Positions 15,689 through 25,036 of a stretch of DNA of 64,000 nucleotides are shown piece after piece. This DNA is from Kordia antarctica (GTDB lineage Bacteria > Bacteroidota > Bacteroidia > Flavobacteriales > Flavobacteriaceae). Under the pieces are notes generated by a model that was not told where the DNA came from, did not search any database, and worked only from the letters and a program-made list of their open reading frames with translations. The translations under genes and the position numbers were made by a program. The stretch spans positions 2,199,501 to 2,263,500 of the forward strand of contig NZ_CP019288.1 of the NCBI RefSeq assembly GCF_009901525.1. Reading direction: 5' to 3'. Numbering within the stretch: position 1 is the first letter of the stretch; each line of letters starts with the position of its first letter.

Positions 15689-18600
15689 ATGAAGTTAAAT
15701 TGCCAAACATATCTCCTACTCGCTTTTTTAGTGTTTGGAACTTGGTTTTCAAACGCGCAAAACAATCAGTTACGCGCGTATACGTTAAAAGATGGTTTGC
15801 CACAATCACAAGTAAATGCTATTGTTCAAGACGATTTAGGCTATTTATGGATTGGAACGCAAGGCGGCGGAATTGCTCGTTTTGACGGGATTTCCTTTAA
15901 AATATGGAATGAAAAAAACGGGTTGGGTTCTAACTACATTCAAACATTGCAGTTTCAAAAAGATGCACTATTTATTGGAACGCGTCAAGGACTTTCGGTT
16001 CGAACCAAAAACACATTCAACAATTACACAACGCCGCGCGTATATCATATAGAAACGACAACGAATGCAACATATTTAGCTACTCGAAAAGGAATTTACA
16101 CCTATACTTCTGTTGATGGAACAAAACCTTTGGATTGCAATGCCATCATTAATAACACGCAGATTAACGATATTTTATTTGATGGAACTTCTTTCTGGAT
16201 TGCTTCCCAAAGAGGTTTGTGGAAAACAAATCTCTTAGAGAATACTGGAACATTTATAAAAATTTTAGATGGCGATTTTAAATCGTTAGTCAAGTACAAA
16301 GAAAAAGTAGTTGCGGCGAGTTTTACAGACGGAGTTTATTTGTTTGAAGGTGGAAAAGAAAATTTTCAAATCATTTCAGAAGTAAAACAAATTAATACGA
16401 TCAATTTAATTCATTCGGAAGAATTGTGGATTAACACTACAAATGCAGGAATTAAACGGATTAATCTGACTGATAATTTAGCCGAAAAATCAATTACAAA
16501 ACAAAACGGTTTATCCGTCGACAACATTCGTGAAGTCTATAAAGATCGTCAAAATAATATTTGGATTGGTTCGTCGGGTGGCGGATTGTTTAAATCTGAA
16601 AAGAACAATTTTAGACATTACACAAAAAATAATGGCTTAACTGCAAACCGAATTTATGCCGTTCATCATTTGGAAAATACATTGTGGCTTTCTACGTCTA
16701 AATCTGGTTTAATGACGATTGATTCTACAGGAATTCATCAAGAAAAAGCAACAAGCGACTATTTGAACGTAAAAGTTAGAACCTTAACCAATGATAAAGA
16801 AGGTAGAATTTGGGCAGGAACTGAAAACAAAGGAATTTATATTTATCAAAAAAAGATTCGCGATACAATTGTCTATGATAGCACTTTGGTGGATGAAATT
16901 ACGTATGAAAAACGGCAAATTGAAGACATATATACCGCAACAATTACCACAGAAAACGGTTTGCCTTCCAATTGGATTCGGGCTATAAAAATTTACGGTT
17001 CACAAATTTGGGTTGCTACGTATGCAGAAGGGATTTTTCGTTTTCAATACGATCATGAGAGTAAAAAAATATACAATCTTAAAACATTTGACAGCGAACA
17101 AGGTATTAAAGATTTAGCTATTCGCGATCTCGCTCGCGATGAAACTGGTCGTGTTTGGTATTCCACAAGCAAAGGTCATTTAGGCTATATAAAAGATAAT
17201 AAAGTCACGCATTTAGAACCAAAAGATGTCATTGGAAGTGAAGTAACGATTGGTACAATCCGTTTTCACAATTACGATATGTATCTTGGTACATTTGGCA
17301 AAGGAATTTGGTATTCAACCTTATCTAAAGATTTGGAATTTAAACAATTACAAGGAGAAAAAGATTTGTATTCCGACAATATTTATCAACTTATTTTTGA
17401 CGATAACGGAATGCTTTGGGCAGGAAGCGAACGCGGCGTAGATCAAATTTCTTTAGATAAGAAAAATGAAATCATCGATGTAACTCATTATGGGGAAAAT
17501 GATGGTTTTTTAGGAATTGAAACCTGTCACAACGCAACTACTAAAGATAGTGAAGGAAATTTATGGTTTGGAACTATTTACGGACTTACAAAATATGCGC
17601 CCTCAACCTCAGAACAACAACTTTCGAAACCTAAATTACACTTTGAGAATATAGAAGTTGCATATAAAAGCTTAGATTCGATTGACTTACGCGATTGGAC
17701 AAATTCTAAAAAACGGTTACAACTTTCGGCAGATAAAAACAACATGGCATTTCAGTTTCGTTCAGTCGATTTGGACAATCCTGAAGCAATTGTGTATCGC
17801 TATAAATTTGACGAAGATAACTGGAGTCCGTGGACGAAAGAAAATAAAATCACATTTGGCGGTTTGGATTATGGCGATCATACATTTTTGGCGCAATCAC
17901 GGAATAAAGATTGGCTCGAAAGTGATCCGATTGATTTTAAATTTCACATCATTCAACCATTCTACAAAAAAACGTGGGTTCGCAATGTGTTTTGGACAAT
18001 TCTTGGTTTGATTGCTATCGCGATAGTTTTCTTATATATAAAACGCGTAAAGTCTAAAAACCGTGCCATTCGTGAACGTTTGCAACTCGAAAATCATTTG
18101 CTTTCGCTGGAACAAAAAGCATTGCGTTTGCAGATGAATCCGCATTTTATTTTCAATGTCTTGAACGGAATTAAAGGCATGAGCCGAAACGATATTACAA
18201 AAATGGATACAACCATTAATACGTTTGCTGTGTTGCTTCGGGAAACCTTGACAAATTCTAGAAAAGACACTATTACGCTTGCGCAAGAAATTAAAACCTT
18301 GAAAAACTATGTGGAAGTTGAACGTTTGATGGCGAGCAAAGATTTTGCGTATGAAATAGAATTGGATTCTGAGTTAGATCCGGAAGAAGTATTAATTCCG
18401 CCAATGTTGATTCAACCGTTTGTGGAAAATGCAATTAGACATGGAATTATGCCGTTGCAACGACCTGGCGAATTGAAAGTTCATTTTGCAACAGACAACC
18501 ACTTTTTGTACGCAACAATTACAGACAACGGAATCGGGATTCATCAATCACAAGAAAATAAACCAAAGACAGATCATCAATCAATGGCATTGCAAGTTAC

Positions 18601-18724
18601 CAAAGAACGAATAGAATCGTTGGCTGGTCGCAACACGTTGAAAATTGAAGAGATTTCCAAAAAAGATGCTACCTTAGCAGGGACGAAAATTTCGTTTAAG
18701 ATTCCGCTGGAAACGGAATTCTAA
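15689..18724 (+). CDS. Two-component propeller sensor histidine kinase (LytS/PF06580 type)
   Basis: Membrane sensor kinase. The start at 15689 (MKLNCQTYLLL) gives a signal peptide ending near FSNAQ; the longer frame begins 22 residues earlier without one. The periplasmic part consists of repeated two-component propeller units such as GLPQSQVNAIVQDDLGYLWI and NIWIGSSGGGLFK, followed by a Y_Y_Y domain near residues 670-755. One transmembrane helix lies near 767-785. The cytoplasmic part has the PF06580 phosphoacceptor region MNPHFIFNVL (His near 818) and an ATP-binding N-box FVENAIRHG. 1011 residues, usual for these hybrids, but with no fused DNA-binding domain. The response regulator follows 116 bp downstream. 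Confidence 0.92.
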   Translation: MKLNCQTYLLLAFLVFGTWFSNAQNNQLRAYTLKDGLPQSQVNAIVQDDLGYLWIGTQGGGIARFDGISFKIWNEKNGLGSNYIQTLQFQKDALFIGTRQGLSVRTKNTFNNYTTPRVYHIETTTNATYLATRKGIYTYTSVDGTKPLDCNAIINNTQINDILFDGTSFWIASQRGLWKTNLLENTGTFIKILDGDFKSLVKYKEKVVAASFTDGVYLFEGGKENFQIISEVKQINTINLIHSEELWINTTNAGIKRINLTDNLAEKSITKQNGLSVDNIREVYKDRQNNIWIGSSGGGLFKSEKNNFRHYTKNNGLTANRIYAVHHLENTLWLSTSKSGLMTIDSTGIHQEKATSDYLNVKVRTLTNDKEGRIWAGTENKGIYIYQKKIRDTIVYDSTLVDEITYEKRQIEDIYTATITTENGLPSNWIRAIKIYGSQIWVATYAEGIFRFQYDHESKKIYNLKTFDSEQGIKDLAIRDLARDETGRVWYSTSKGHLGYIKDNKVTHLEPKDVIGSEVTIGTIRFHNYDMYLGTFGKGIWYSTLSKDLEFKQLQGEKDLYSDNIYQLIFDDNGMLWAGSERGVDQISLDKKNEIIDVTHYGENDGFLGIETCHNATTKDSEGNLWFGTIYGLTKYAPSTSEQQLSKPKLHFENIEVAYKSLDSIDLRDWTNSKKRLQLSADKNNMAFQFRSVDLDNPEAIVYRYKFDEDNWSPWTKENKITFGGLDYGDHTFLAQSRNKDWLESDPIDFKFHIIQPFYKKTWVRNVFWTILGLIAIAIVFLYIKRVKSKNRAIRERLQLENHLLSLEQKALRLQMNPHFIFNVLNGIKGMSRNDITKMDTTINTFAVLLRETLTNSRKDTITLAQEIKTLKNYVEVERLMASKDFAYEIELDSELDPEEVLIPPMLIQPFVENAIRHGIMPLQRPGELKVHFATDNHFLYATITDNGIGIHQSQENKPKTDHQSMALQVTKERIESLAGRNTLKIEEISKKDATLAGTKISFKIPLETEF

Positions 18725-18840
18725 ATGTTAAATGCTGAATTTTAAATTTTAAATGTAAAAGAGTTAAACTCACAACCAACAACCAACAACTGACAACCGA
18801 AAACACAAAACTGATAACCAACAACAAACAACTAAAAAAA

Positions 18841-19593
18841 ATGCTCACTACTATTATTGTTGACGATATTCCTTCCGCTTTACAAATGTTAAAAGGCGAT
18901 ATTGAACGTTTACATCCTGAATTGAATATTATTGGAACTGCTTCAAGTGTCGTAGAAACGGCAAAACTCTTGCGCAAGCAACAACCTGATATTTTGTTTT
19001 TAGATATTATGCTCGGCGATGGTTCTGGTTTTGATGTGTTGGAAATTTTTCCAGATTTGACTTCCAAGATCATCTTTGTAACCGCAAGTGACGAATTCGC
19101 TATTCGAGCATTCAAATTTGCTGCAATTGATTATGTATTGAAACCGTATGCTGAAGAAGAACTTTCGTTGGCAATTAATAAAGCTAAAAGTCAGATTCAT
19201 CCGAATAAAGAACGATTGGATATTTTGAAAGATACGTTAGCTGCGCCAAATTCTAAACCAAATAAAATTTCACTTCATACCTTAGATAAAATTATTATTG
19301 TGAGTCTGGATGAAATTATTCGTTGCGAATCGGATAGTAATAATACCATTTTCTATTTGCTAGACGGACAGAAGATTTTCGTGACCAAAACGCTGAAATA
19401 TTTCTCAGATATGTTGAGCAATTACCAGTTTTTACGCGTACATCAAAGTCATTTGGTCAATCTGCAATTTATAAAAGCATTCATAAAAACGGATGGCGGT
19501 TATTTGTTATTAAAAGATAAAAGTACCGTTCCTGTTTCGGTTCGCAAAAAAGTGGAAGTGATGGAAGTTTTGAGTAGTATTCATCGGAAATAA
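18841..19593 (+). CDS. LytTR-family response regulator
   Basis: Cytoplasmic DNA-binding response regulator, almost certainly the partner of the upstream kinase. The receiver domain (residues 1-120) has the acidic pair Asp8-Asp9, the phosphoacceptor Asp55 in DILFLDIMLGDG, the Thr/Ser switch in IIFVTASDEFA and the Lys in DYVLKPY. The C-terminal LytTR domain (about 140-245) shows ISLHTLDKIIIVSLDEIIR, then FLRVHQSHLVNLQFIKAF and VPVSVRKK. 250 residues is typical. The targets are unknown; the GLPGLI/TonB-receptor pair downstream is a plausible but unproven candidate. Confidence 0.93.
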   Translation: MLTTIIVDDIPSALQMLKGDIERLHPELNIIGTASSVVETAKLLRKQQPDILFLDIMLGDGSGFDVLEIFPDLTSKIIFVTASDEFAIRAFKFAAIDYVLKPYAEEELSLAINKAKSQIHPNKERLDILKDTLAAPNSKPNKISLHTLDKIIIVSLDEIIRCESDSNNTIFYLLDGQKIFVTKTLKYFSDMLSNYQFLRVHQSHLVNLQFIKAFIKTDGGYLLLKDKSTVPVSVRKKVEVMEVLSSIHRK

Positions 19594-19924
19594 CTTCGAC
19601 TCCGCTCAGCTACCGTTGCGTACATTGAGCATAGTCGAAATGCAGATTTTTGGATTGTTAGATTTGTTAGACATTAAACTTAGTCGAAATGTGGACTTGT
19701 TAGATTTTTACAGAATGTCAATTCGAGTAATTTTCGAAGTGAAACGAGGAAATTGTATCGAGAATCATTTGATATACAAAGCTGTTCTCTGAAAAGGTTA
19801 AGTAATTCGTTGACAAAACTGCAAACTGAGACTGAGACTGAAAACTGTCAACTAAAACTAAGCGTTTACACATAAATTACTGTTAATTTTTTAAGAAATA
19901 AAACAATAATGTTTAGCATTTAAT
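19594..19924. other. Repeat-bearing spacer
   Basis: No gene is seen. It contains a 'cttcgactccgctcagc' to 'gagcatagtcgaaatg' inverted pair (about 19,603-19,642) and a TCGAG/TATCGAGA half-repeat at 19716-19766. Confidence 0.55.
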
Positions 19925-19932
19925 TATATTTG
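19925..19932 (+). promoter_or_regulatory. Candidate -7 box TATATTTG for the GLPGLI gene
   Basis: Matches TAnnTTTG, 29 bp before the ATG. Confidence 0.45.
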
Positions 19933-19961
19933 TTAAACAAAATTAATTTTAACTACAAATC

Positions 19962-20804
19962 ATGAAATTATTTCTCTTCAAATCTATCTCGATTGTTTTC
20001 TTATTACTGTTTTCATCCAAGCCAACTGTCCAAGAATTTCAAGGTCAGGCGTTCTACTTTTCAAAATCCAAAATGGAATTAGGAAATTGGGGAGCAAGAT
20101 TAAGCGAAGCGCAGAAAAAAGATGTTGCAGCACGTTTGAAGAATCGATTGGAAAAAACATATGTATTAGATTTCAATAAAACTGAATCTGTATTCAATGA
20201 AGAAGATAAGTTAGATGCCATTTCGGGCGCAACAGATTCTTGGGGAAATAATTTTTCAAGAGGCGAACAATATAAAAATGTCAAAGAAAATAAGTTAGTG
20301 CAGACACAAGAATTTTATGGAAAGAAGTTTTTAGTTAAAGATAAATTACAAACCATTGAATGGAAAATGGGCAAAGAAACCAAGCAAATAGGACAATACA
20401 CGTGTTTTAAAGCAACAGCTTCTATACCTTCAAGCGATTTGGCTTGGTATAATTTTTCTTGGGGAGATTTGCAAAGAGCTTCAAGTACCGATAAAAAAGC
20501 AGATGGTACAACTGTTGAAATTACAGAACCTGAAATAAATATGACAGAAGTTGAAGCTTGGTATACGCCGCAAATTCCAGTAAGTCATGGACCAGCCGAA
20601 TATTGGGGACTTCCAGGATTAATTTTAGAAGTAAGCGCAGATAATACGACAATGTTGTGTTCTAAAATTGTATTGAATTCTGGTGAAAATGTTAAGATTG
20701 AAGCACCAAATAAAGGAAAAGAAATTACAAAAAGTGACTATCAAGCAACGATTCAGAAAAAAATGCTTGAAATGAGAAATAACCGAGGAAGAAGAAGAGG
20801 ATAA
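19962..20804 (+). CDS. GLPGLI family protein
   Basis: Secreted protein of a Bacteroidota-specific family of unknown function. A signal peptide spans about residues 1-24. The diagnostic motif appears as EYWGLPGLILEVSADNTT near residues 213-230, preceded by VEAWYTPQIPVSHGP. The C-terminus is basic (RNNRGRRRG). 280 residues, typical. Genes of this family are often followed, as here, by a carboxypeptidase-regulatory-like outer-membrane receptor gene; here the two are separated by 292 bp that contain a MITE-like element. The pair is likely functionally linked (inference from context and recurrent gene order). Confidence 0.93.
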   Translation: MKLFLFKSISIVFLLLFSSKPTVQEFQGQAFYFSKSKMELGNWGARLSEAQKKDVAARLKNRLEKTYVLDFNKTESVFNEEDKLDAISGATDSWGNNFSRGEQYKNVKENKLVQTQEFYGKKFLVKDKLQTIEWKMGKETKQIGQYTCFKATASIPSSDLAWYNFSWGDLQRASSTDKKADGTTVEITEPEINMTEVEAWYTPQIPVSHGPAEYWGLPGLILEVSADNTTMLCSKIVLNSGENVKIEAPNKGKEITKSDYQATIQKKMLEMRNNRGRRRG

Positions 20805-20810
20805 ACACTG

Positions 20811-21008
20811 GTTGTGCATTTTGATAAAATTCGTCAATTCGAGTGAATTTTACGATTGAAAATGAGTGAAATTTGTATCGAGAATAGAATTTTTTGCACC
20901 AAGTAGGTTCTCGATGTTTCGACCAAGCTCAACACAAGTACGATTTTTCGTGCCTCAAAATCACTCGAACTGACGTTTCATTATACTTTTGAATTCAAAA
21001 TGCACAAC
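20811..21008. repeat. MITE-like palindromic element, copy 1
   Basis: 198 bp bounded by GTTGTGCATTTTGA and its exact reverse complement. Just inside lie the inverted arms CGTCAATTCGAGTGAATTTT and AAAATCACTCGAACTGACG. It starts 6 bp after the GLPGLI stop codon. It is highly similar to 31097-31271 and encodes no protein. Confidence 0.75.
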
Positions 21009-21096
21009 GGGTAATAAGTTTTTAATTTTATATTAAACTTTTACCTTAATATATAGTCTAAGTCAAAATGATCTTCAAAACTAACCAAAATCACCA

Positions 21097-23805
21097 ATGA
21101 AAAAAATACTTTGTATTTTCCTATTCCTTGCAGCGAACTGCACTTTTGCTCAAATTAAACTTGAAGGAGTTGTTAAAGATAGCCTGAATAAACCTTTGGA
21201 ATTGGCAAACGTAATCGCCATAAATAAAGAAACTGGCACGTTAGAATCGTATAGTATTACCGATGCGCTCGGAAAGTACAAGTTAGCGTTGAGCAAAAAT
21301 AGCACCTACAAAATGCAGGTAAGTTATATTGGTTTAAAGAATTTAGAGCAAACGCTGTCCACAAAAGAAGTTGATATTGCAAAAGATTTTGTAATGAAAG
21401 AAGGCAATACGTTAGATGCCGTAAAGCTTACCTACGAAATGCCCGTTACTGTTAGAGGAGATACGCTAATTTACAATGCGGATTCTTTTAAAAATGGTAC
21501 AGAACGAAAGCTAGAAGATGTCCTTGAAAAATTGCCAGGTGTAGAAATTAATGAAGATGGACAGATTGAAGTTGAAGGAAAAGTTGTCACGAAATTAATG
21601 GTAAACGGCAAAGATTTCTTTGATGGAGATACCAAATTAGCAACCAAGAACATTCCGTCGAAAGCCGTAGACAAAATAGAAGTATTGCGTAATTATTCTG
21701 AAGTTAGTCAACTGAGAAGTGTTTCAAACAATCAAGATAATGTTGCCATCAACATCAAACTAAAAGAAGGAAAAGAGAATTTCTGGTTTGGAAATATCAC
21801 TGCCGGATCAGGCGCCTCACCAGACAATGAATTGTATCTGTTTCAACCCAAATTATTTTATTACAGTCCAAAATACAGCATTAATTTTATTGGAGATTTG
21901 AATAATATAGGAGAATTAGCCTTGTCACGAAGAGATATTAGAAACTTTGGTGGTGGTTTTAGAGCTCCAAGTAGAAGTAGCGGAACCAATATTAATCTTG
22001 GAGATAATAGTTTGAATTTTTTAACAAGTCAGCAAAATGCTTTAGAAATTGAAAACAAATTGGCTACAGGAAACTTTAGTTATTCTCCAAATGAGGCATT
22101 GGATTTTAGTGGATTCCTTATTTACAATAGCAGTCGTATTCTTTCTAAACAAACAAGTTTTGTACAATATACAGATCCTGAATTGGGAATTCCTGATGAG
22201 GCAACGGAACAAAGAAGTAGAGAACGTTCTGATCAAGTACTTTTGAAACTTAGTACTTCTTACCAACCGAATGTTAATAATCAGCTCGATTATGATGTAT
22301 TGGGACGCATTTCAAACGACAGACAAAATCAAAGTGTTTTTTCTTCAGTAATTGGAAGCACAAATCAACTCGATGAAGTAACGCCGTTTAGCATCAATCA
22401 AAATATAAATTATTATTATACAATTAATGAAACAAATATTTTAGCATTTGAAGCACAGCATTTGTTTAAAAACGAAGATCCTTTTTACAATGCCACTTTG
22501 GGCAATGAACAAAATGGTGCTTTTGATACTACTGCGGAAGCGTTAGGTTTGGATACTTCTGTAGAGAATTATAATTTGAATCAGAACCGACAAATTAAAT
22601 CCAATCAATTGGATGCAAAGTTGGATTACTACAATATTTTAAATGCAAAGAGTAATATCAATATTACACTTGGAACTATTTTGAGTCGCCAAGAATTTAA
22701 TTCCAATCTTTTTCAGTTTTTAGGTCCTGGATTAACATTGAATCCAACACCAACATTTAATGATGGACGCGCAACCAACGATACTGAATACAATTTTAGT
22801 GATATATATTTAGGAGTTCATTACCGATTGAAAAGTGGAAAGTTCACCTTTACACCTGGTTTTTCAGTACATGCCTACGGAAACAATAACAGTCAGTTTG
22901 GAGAAACGTATAAAGATAATTTCTTTAGAGTTTTACCAGATTTTGAAACACGCATTCAATTTAAAAAGAGTGAAGCCTTAACGTTGCGATATAATATGCA
23001 AAATCAGTTTACAGATGTAACACGATTGGCAGAAGGTGTGGTGATGAATAATTTTAATAGCTATCAATTTGGGGAACCTAATTTACAGAACGCGTTGTCG
23101 CACAATGTAAGTTTGGTGTATACGAGTTTTAATTTGTTTAATTATACCAATGTATTTGCAAGAGCATCTTATTCAAGTAATATTGATCAGATACGTGGTT
23201 TGACAAATTTTGAAAATGTGATTCGAACGAGTACGTTTTTCAACTCTAATTTTGCTGATGAAAACGTCAATGTTTTTGGACGCGTACAACGCACGTTTGG
23301 AAAGATTCGCGGAAGCTTAAACGCTCGTTTTAATTATAGTAAAATAAATCAGTTTATTCAAGGACAACAATCGTTGAATGAAGGCTATACACAAACGTAT
23401 ACGCCAGAAGTTCGGACGAATTATAAGGAAGCTCCAAATGTGAGTTTGAGTTACAGATATAGTGTAACGAATAATACGCAAGGAAGTCGTAAGACAAAGT
23501 TTGTCACGACAGCTCCATCAATTGATTTTGATGCGTATATCTTGAAAAGATTGACGTTCCGTACCGATTACACGTATACCAATCAAGATTTAGGAGATGG
23601 TGAATCGCAATCGTTTCAAACGTGGAATGCGTCACTCGCCTACCGAAAAGACAAAGATGCCAAATGGGAATATGAAATTAAAGCGACGAATATTTTAGAT
23701 ATTAGCTCGCAAGTACGAAACAGTGCCAATAATTTATCGGTGTTCACTTCTGAGACGTTTATTCAACCGAGATTTGTTACTTTTAGGTTTGTTTATAGTT
23801 TGTAG
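21097..23805 (+). CDS. TonB-dependent-receptor-like outer-membrane protein
   Basis: Large outer-membrane beta-barrel. A signal peptide spans residues 1-19 (ending TFAQ). A carboxypeptidase-regulatory-like domain covers about 20-105 (LANVIAINKETGTLESYSIT, then DALGKYKLAL). The plug-like region reads VEINEDGQIEVEGK, LMVNGKDFFDGDTKLA and VDKIEVLRNY. The rest alternates beta strands and ends in an aromatic residue-rich strand (FIQPRFVTFRFVYSL), as expected for barrel closure. 902 residues is normal for the family that accompanies GLPGLI proteins. The ligand is unknown. A strong terminator follows. Confidence 0.9.
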   Translation: MKKILCIFLFLAANCTFAQIKLEGVVKDSLNKPLELANVIAINKETGTLESYSITDALGKYKLALSKNSTYKMQVSYIGLKNLEQTLSTKEVDIAKDFVMKEGNTLDAVKLTYEMPVTVRGDTLIYNADSFKNGTERKLEDVLEKLPGVEINEDGQIEVEGKVVTKLMVNGKDFFDGDTKLATKNIPSKAVDKIEVLRNYSEVSQLRSVSNNQDNVAINIKLKEGKENFWFGNITAGSGASPDNELYLFQPKLFYYSPKYSINFIGDLNNIGELALSRRDIRNFGGGFRAPSRSSGTNINLGDNSLNFLTSQQNALEIENKLATGNFSYSPNEALDFSGFLIYNSSRILSKQTSFVQYTDPELGIPDEATEQRSRERSDQVLLKLSTSYQPNVNNQLDYDVLGRISNDRQNQSVFSSVIGSTNQLDEVTPFSINQNINYYYTINETNILAFEAQHLFKNEDPFYNATLGNEQNGAFDTTAEALGLDTSVENYNLNQNRQIKSNQLDAKLDYYNILNAKSNINITLGTILSRQEFNSNLFQFLGPGLTLNPTPTFNDGRATNDTEYNFSDIYLGVHYRLKSGKFTFTPGFSVHAYGNNNSQFGETYKDNFFRVLPDFETRIQFKKSEALTLRYNMQNQFTDVTRLAEGVVMNNFNSYQFGEPNLQNALSHNVSLVYTSFNLFNYTNVFARASYSSNIDQIRGLTNFENVIRTSTFFNSNFADENVNVFGRVQRTFGKIRGSLNARFNYSKINQFIQGQQSLNEGYTQTYTPEVRTNYKEAPNVSLSYRYSVTNNTQGSRKTKFVTTAPSIDFDAYILKRLTFRTDYTYTNQDLGDGESQSFQTWNASLAYRKDKDAKWEYEIKATNILDISSQVRNSANNLSVFTSETFIQPRFVTFRFVYSL

Positions 23806-23825
23806 TATAAGAGATATATAATTGT

Positions 23826-23867
23826 AAAAGCCGAACGACATTTGTTAAATGTTGTTTGGCTTTTTTT
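23826..23867 (+). terminator. Intrinsic terminator after the receptor gene
   Basis: AAAGCCGAACGACATTT pairs with the near-perfect complement ending GGCTTT around a GTTA loop, followed by a run of T. Confidence 0.85.
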
Positions 23868-23890
23868 ATGTTGTTGGTATTTTATTTTCT

Positions 23891-24625
23891 TTATAGACTT
23901 GTGCAACGGTTACCATTGTTAGCCACTGGCTTTTTTCGTACTGTTTTTATTTCAATGCATATTCTATTTTGTAAAACTATAGGTGCTTTAGGATACTTAC
24001 CTAATGATATATCTTTTAGAACAGGTAAATATGTTCCAGGATATATATCAATATTCAATCCCTTATTAGCTAGCACACAAAAAACACTAATTTCTTCTAA
24101 AATAAATTCAATAGAATTTCTTACTGCTGTCTTAAATTCTATACCAGATAATTTATTGTTATTTTCTAATCTTTTTATAAAAATTTTTGCTGTTGTTAGT
24201 ATTGAGGATTCAAAGTCTTTATTTGAATTGTAAAACTCAATTATCTGTTTGTTATAAACTTCATACTCATTATACTCGAAAAAATCTTTCCAACGTGTTA
24301 TCTTAAAAAAATTTGAATTGCCTTGTATTAAAGATTCTAAAACATCAATTATATCATTTCCCAACTTTTGAGTATCTGTAACAAGATTTTTATTTGCATC
24401 TGATTTAATTATTTCTAGATTATGACGATACAAATAATCAGCTACTAATATTGTACATTTTGAAAAATTATTTTTTATAAATTTTAATAAGGCTATTATT
24501 TTATCTTTATTCTGATAAAAATCATTATTTATGCTAACTGCAATATAACAATTACCCTTGTTTTTTAAAGTGTCAATTTCGTGGTTCGGTGTTATATTTA
24601 GAACCTTTATTTTTCTTTCAACCAT
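23891..24625 (-). CDS. tRNA-dependent cyclodipeptide synthase, XYP-like
   Basis: Predicted cytoplasmic enzyme that joins two aminoacyl groups from aminoacyl-tRNAs into a cyclic dipeptide. Aligned by eye to AlbC, the fold markers fall in order. The nucleophile loop AVSINNDFY has Ser31 (AlbC Ser37) and Asn34 (AlbC Asn40). Strand ILVADYLYRHNL follows, then FFKITRWKDFFE. Helix SIEFILEEISVF has Glu178 (AlbC Glu182) but Phe174 where AlbC has Tyr178. Segment NIDIYPG has Tyr195-Pro196, the Tyr-Pro pair of the XYP subfamily. 244 residues is normal. The last dozen residues run into a flanking repeat and may not be native. ATG overlaps the stop of the upstream gene (TAATG). Products cannot be predicted. 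Confidence 0.82.
   Translation of the reverse strand: MVERKIKVLNITPNHEIDTLKNKGNCYIAVSINNDFYQNKDKIIALLKFIKNNFSKCTILVADYLYRHNLEIIKSDANKNLVTDTQKLGNDIIDVLESLIQGNSNFFKITRWKDFFEYNEYEVYNKQIIEFYNSNKDFESSILTTAKIFIKRLENNNKLSGIEFKTAVRNSIEFILEEISVFCVLANKGLNIDIYPGTYLPVLKDISLGKYPKAPIVLQNRICIEIKTVRKKPVANNGNRCTSL
23899..23910. repeat. 12-bp direct repeat at the left edge of the cyclodipeptide-synthase insert
   Basis: TTGTGCAACGGT occurs here, inside the last codons of the synthase gene, and again in the same orientation at 27472-27483 beyond the HEPN gene. The two copies bracket 3.57 kb of unusually A+T-rich sequence. Confidence 0.55.
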
Positions 24626-25035
24626 TACACAGTTTTATCGTCAATATTTCTAGCTAGAAAATGACATCCTAGTGTAAAAAGTATATTAAAAACTGCTGCA
24701 GTAATGATATATTTTGAGTAAGAATAATTCAAATCAGCTTTTGCTTCTTCCGGCGTTGATGTCAAAATCAAATATATTGTTGAACAAATTACAAAAATTG
24801 AGATGATTGTAGTCAGTTTAAGTAATAGGTTTATAAAGGCAGTTTCATAATGGTATTGTCTAGATATTGAATAATTCTTTGGAACATCTAAAAATTCTTT
24901 AAAGTTTACAGGATTGTTGGATGTGTCAATTGCTTTATTTAGAACAATTTCTTTAGACCTGCTTATTGGCTTAATAAGATACATTGCTGTAGAGGAAGAA
25001 ACAGCAATTACACAAGAAAATAGTAATTCAAACAT
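24625..25035 (-). CDS. Small membrane protein coupled to the symporter and cyclodipeptide synthase
   Basis: Unrecognised 136-residue protein with three hydrophobic segments: about 1-20 (LLFSCVIAVSSSTAMYLI), 66-92 (FINLLLKLTTIISIFVIC) and 107-127 (YIITAAVFNILFTLGCHF). A polar cytoplasmic or periplasmic loop with several Lys and Asp residues joins the first two. It starts 1 bp after the symporter stop and its own stop overlaps the synthase start, so the three genes form one translational unit. It could be an accessory subunit of the symporter or a membrane anchor for the synthase (inference only). Confidence 0.7.
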   Translation of the reverse strand: MFELLFSCVIAVSSSTAMYLIKPISRSKEIVLNKAIDTSNNPVNFKEFLDVPKNYSISRQYHYETAFINLLLKLTTIISIFVICSTIYLILTSTPEEAKADLNYSYSKYIITAAVFNILFTLGCHFLARNIDDKTV

Positions 25036-25036
25036 A

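Noticed and set aside
17682-18011. Forward-strand ORF of 109 codons
   Set aside because: Lies wholly inside the sensor kinase gene in another frame.
18696-19115. Reverse-strand ORF of 139 codons
   Set aside because: Antisense to the start of the LytTR regulator gene; composition is that of a shadow frame.
23856-24233. Forward-strand ORF of 125 codons
   Set aside because: It is antisense to the cyclodipeptide synthase, whose reverse-strand product has clear family motifs; treated as a shadow.
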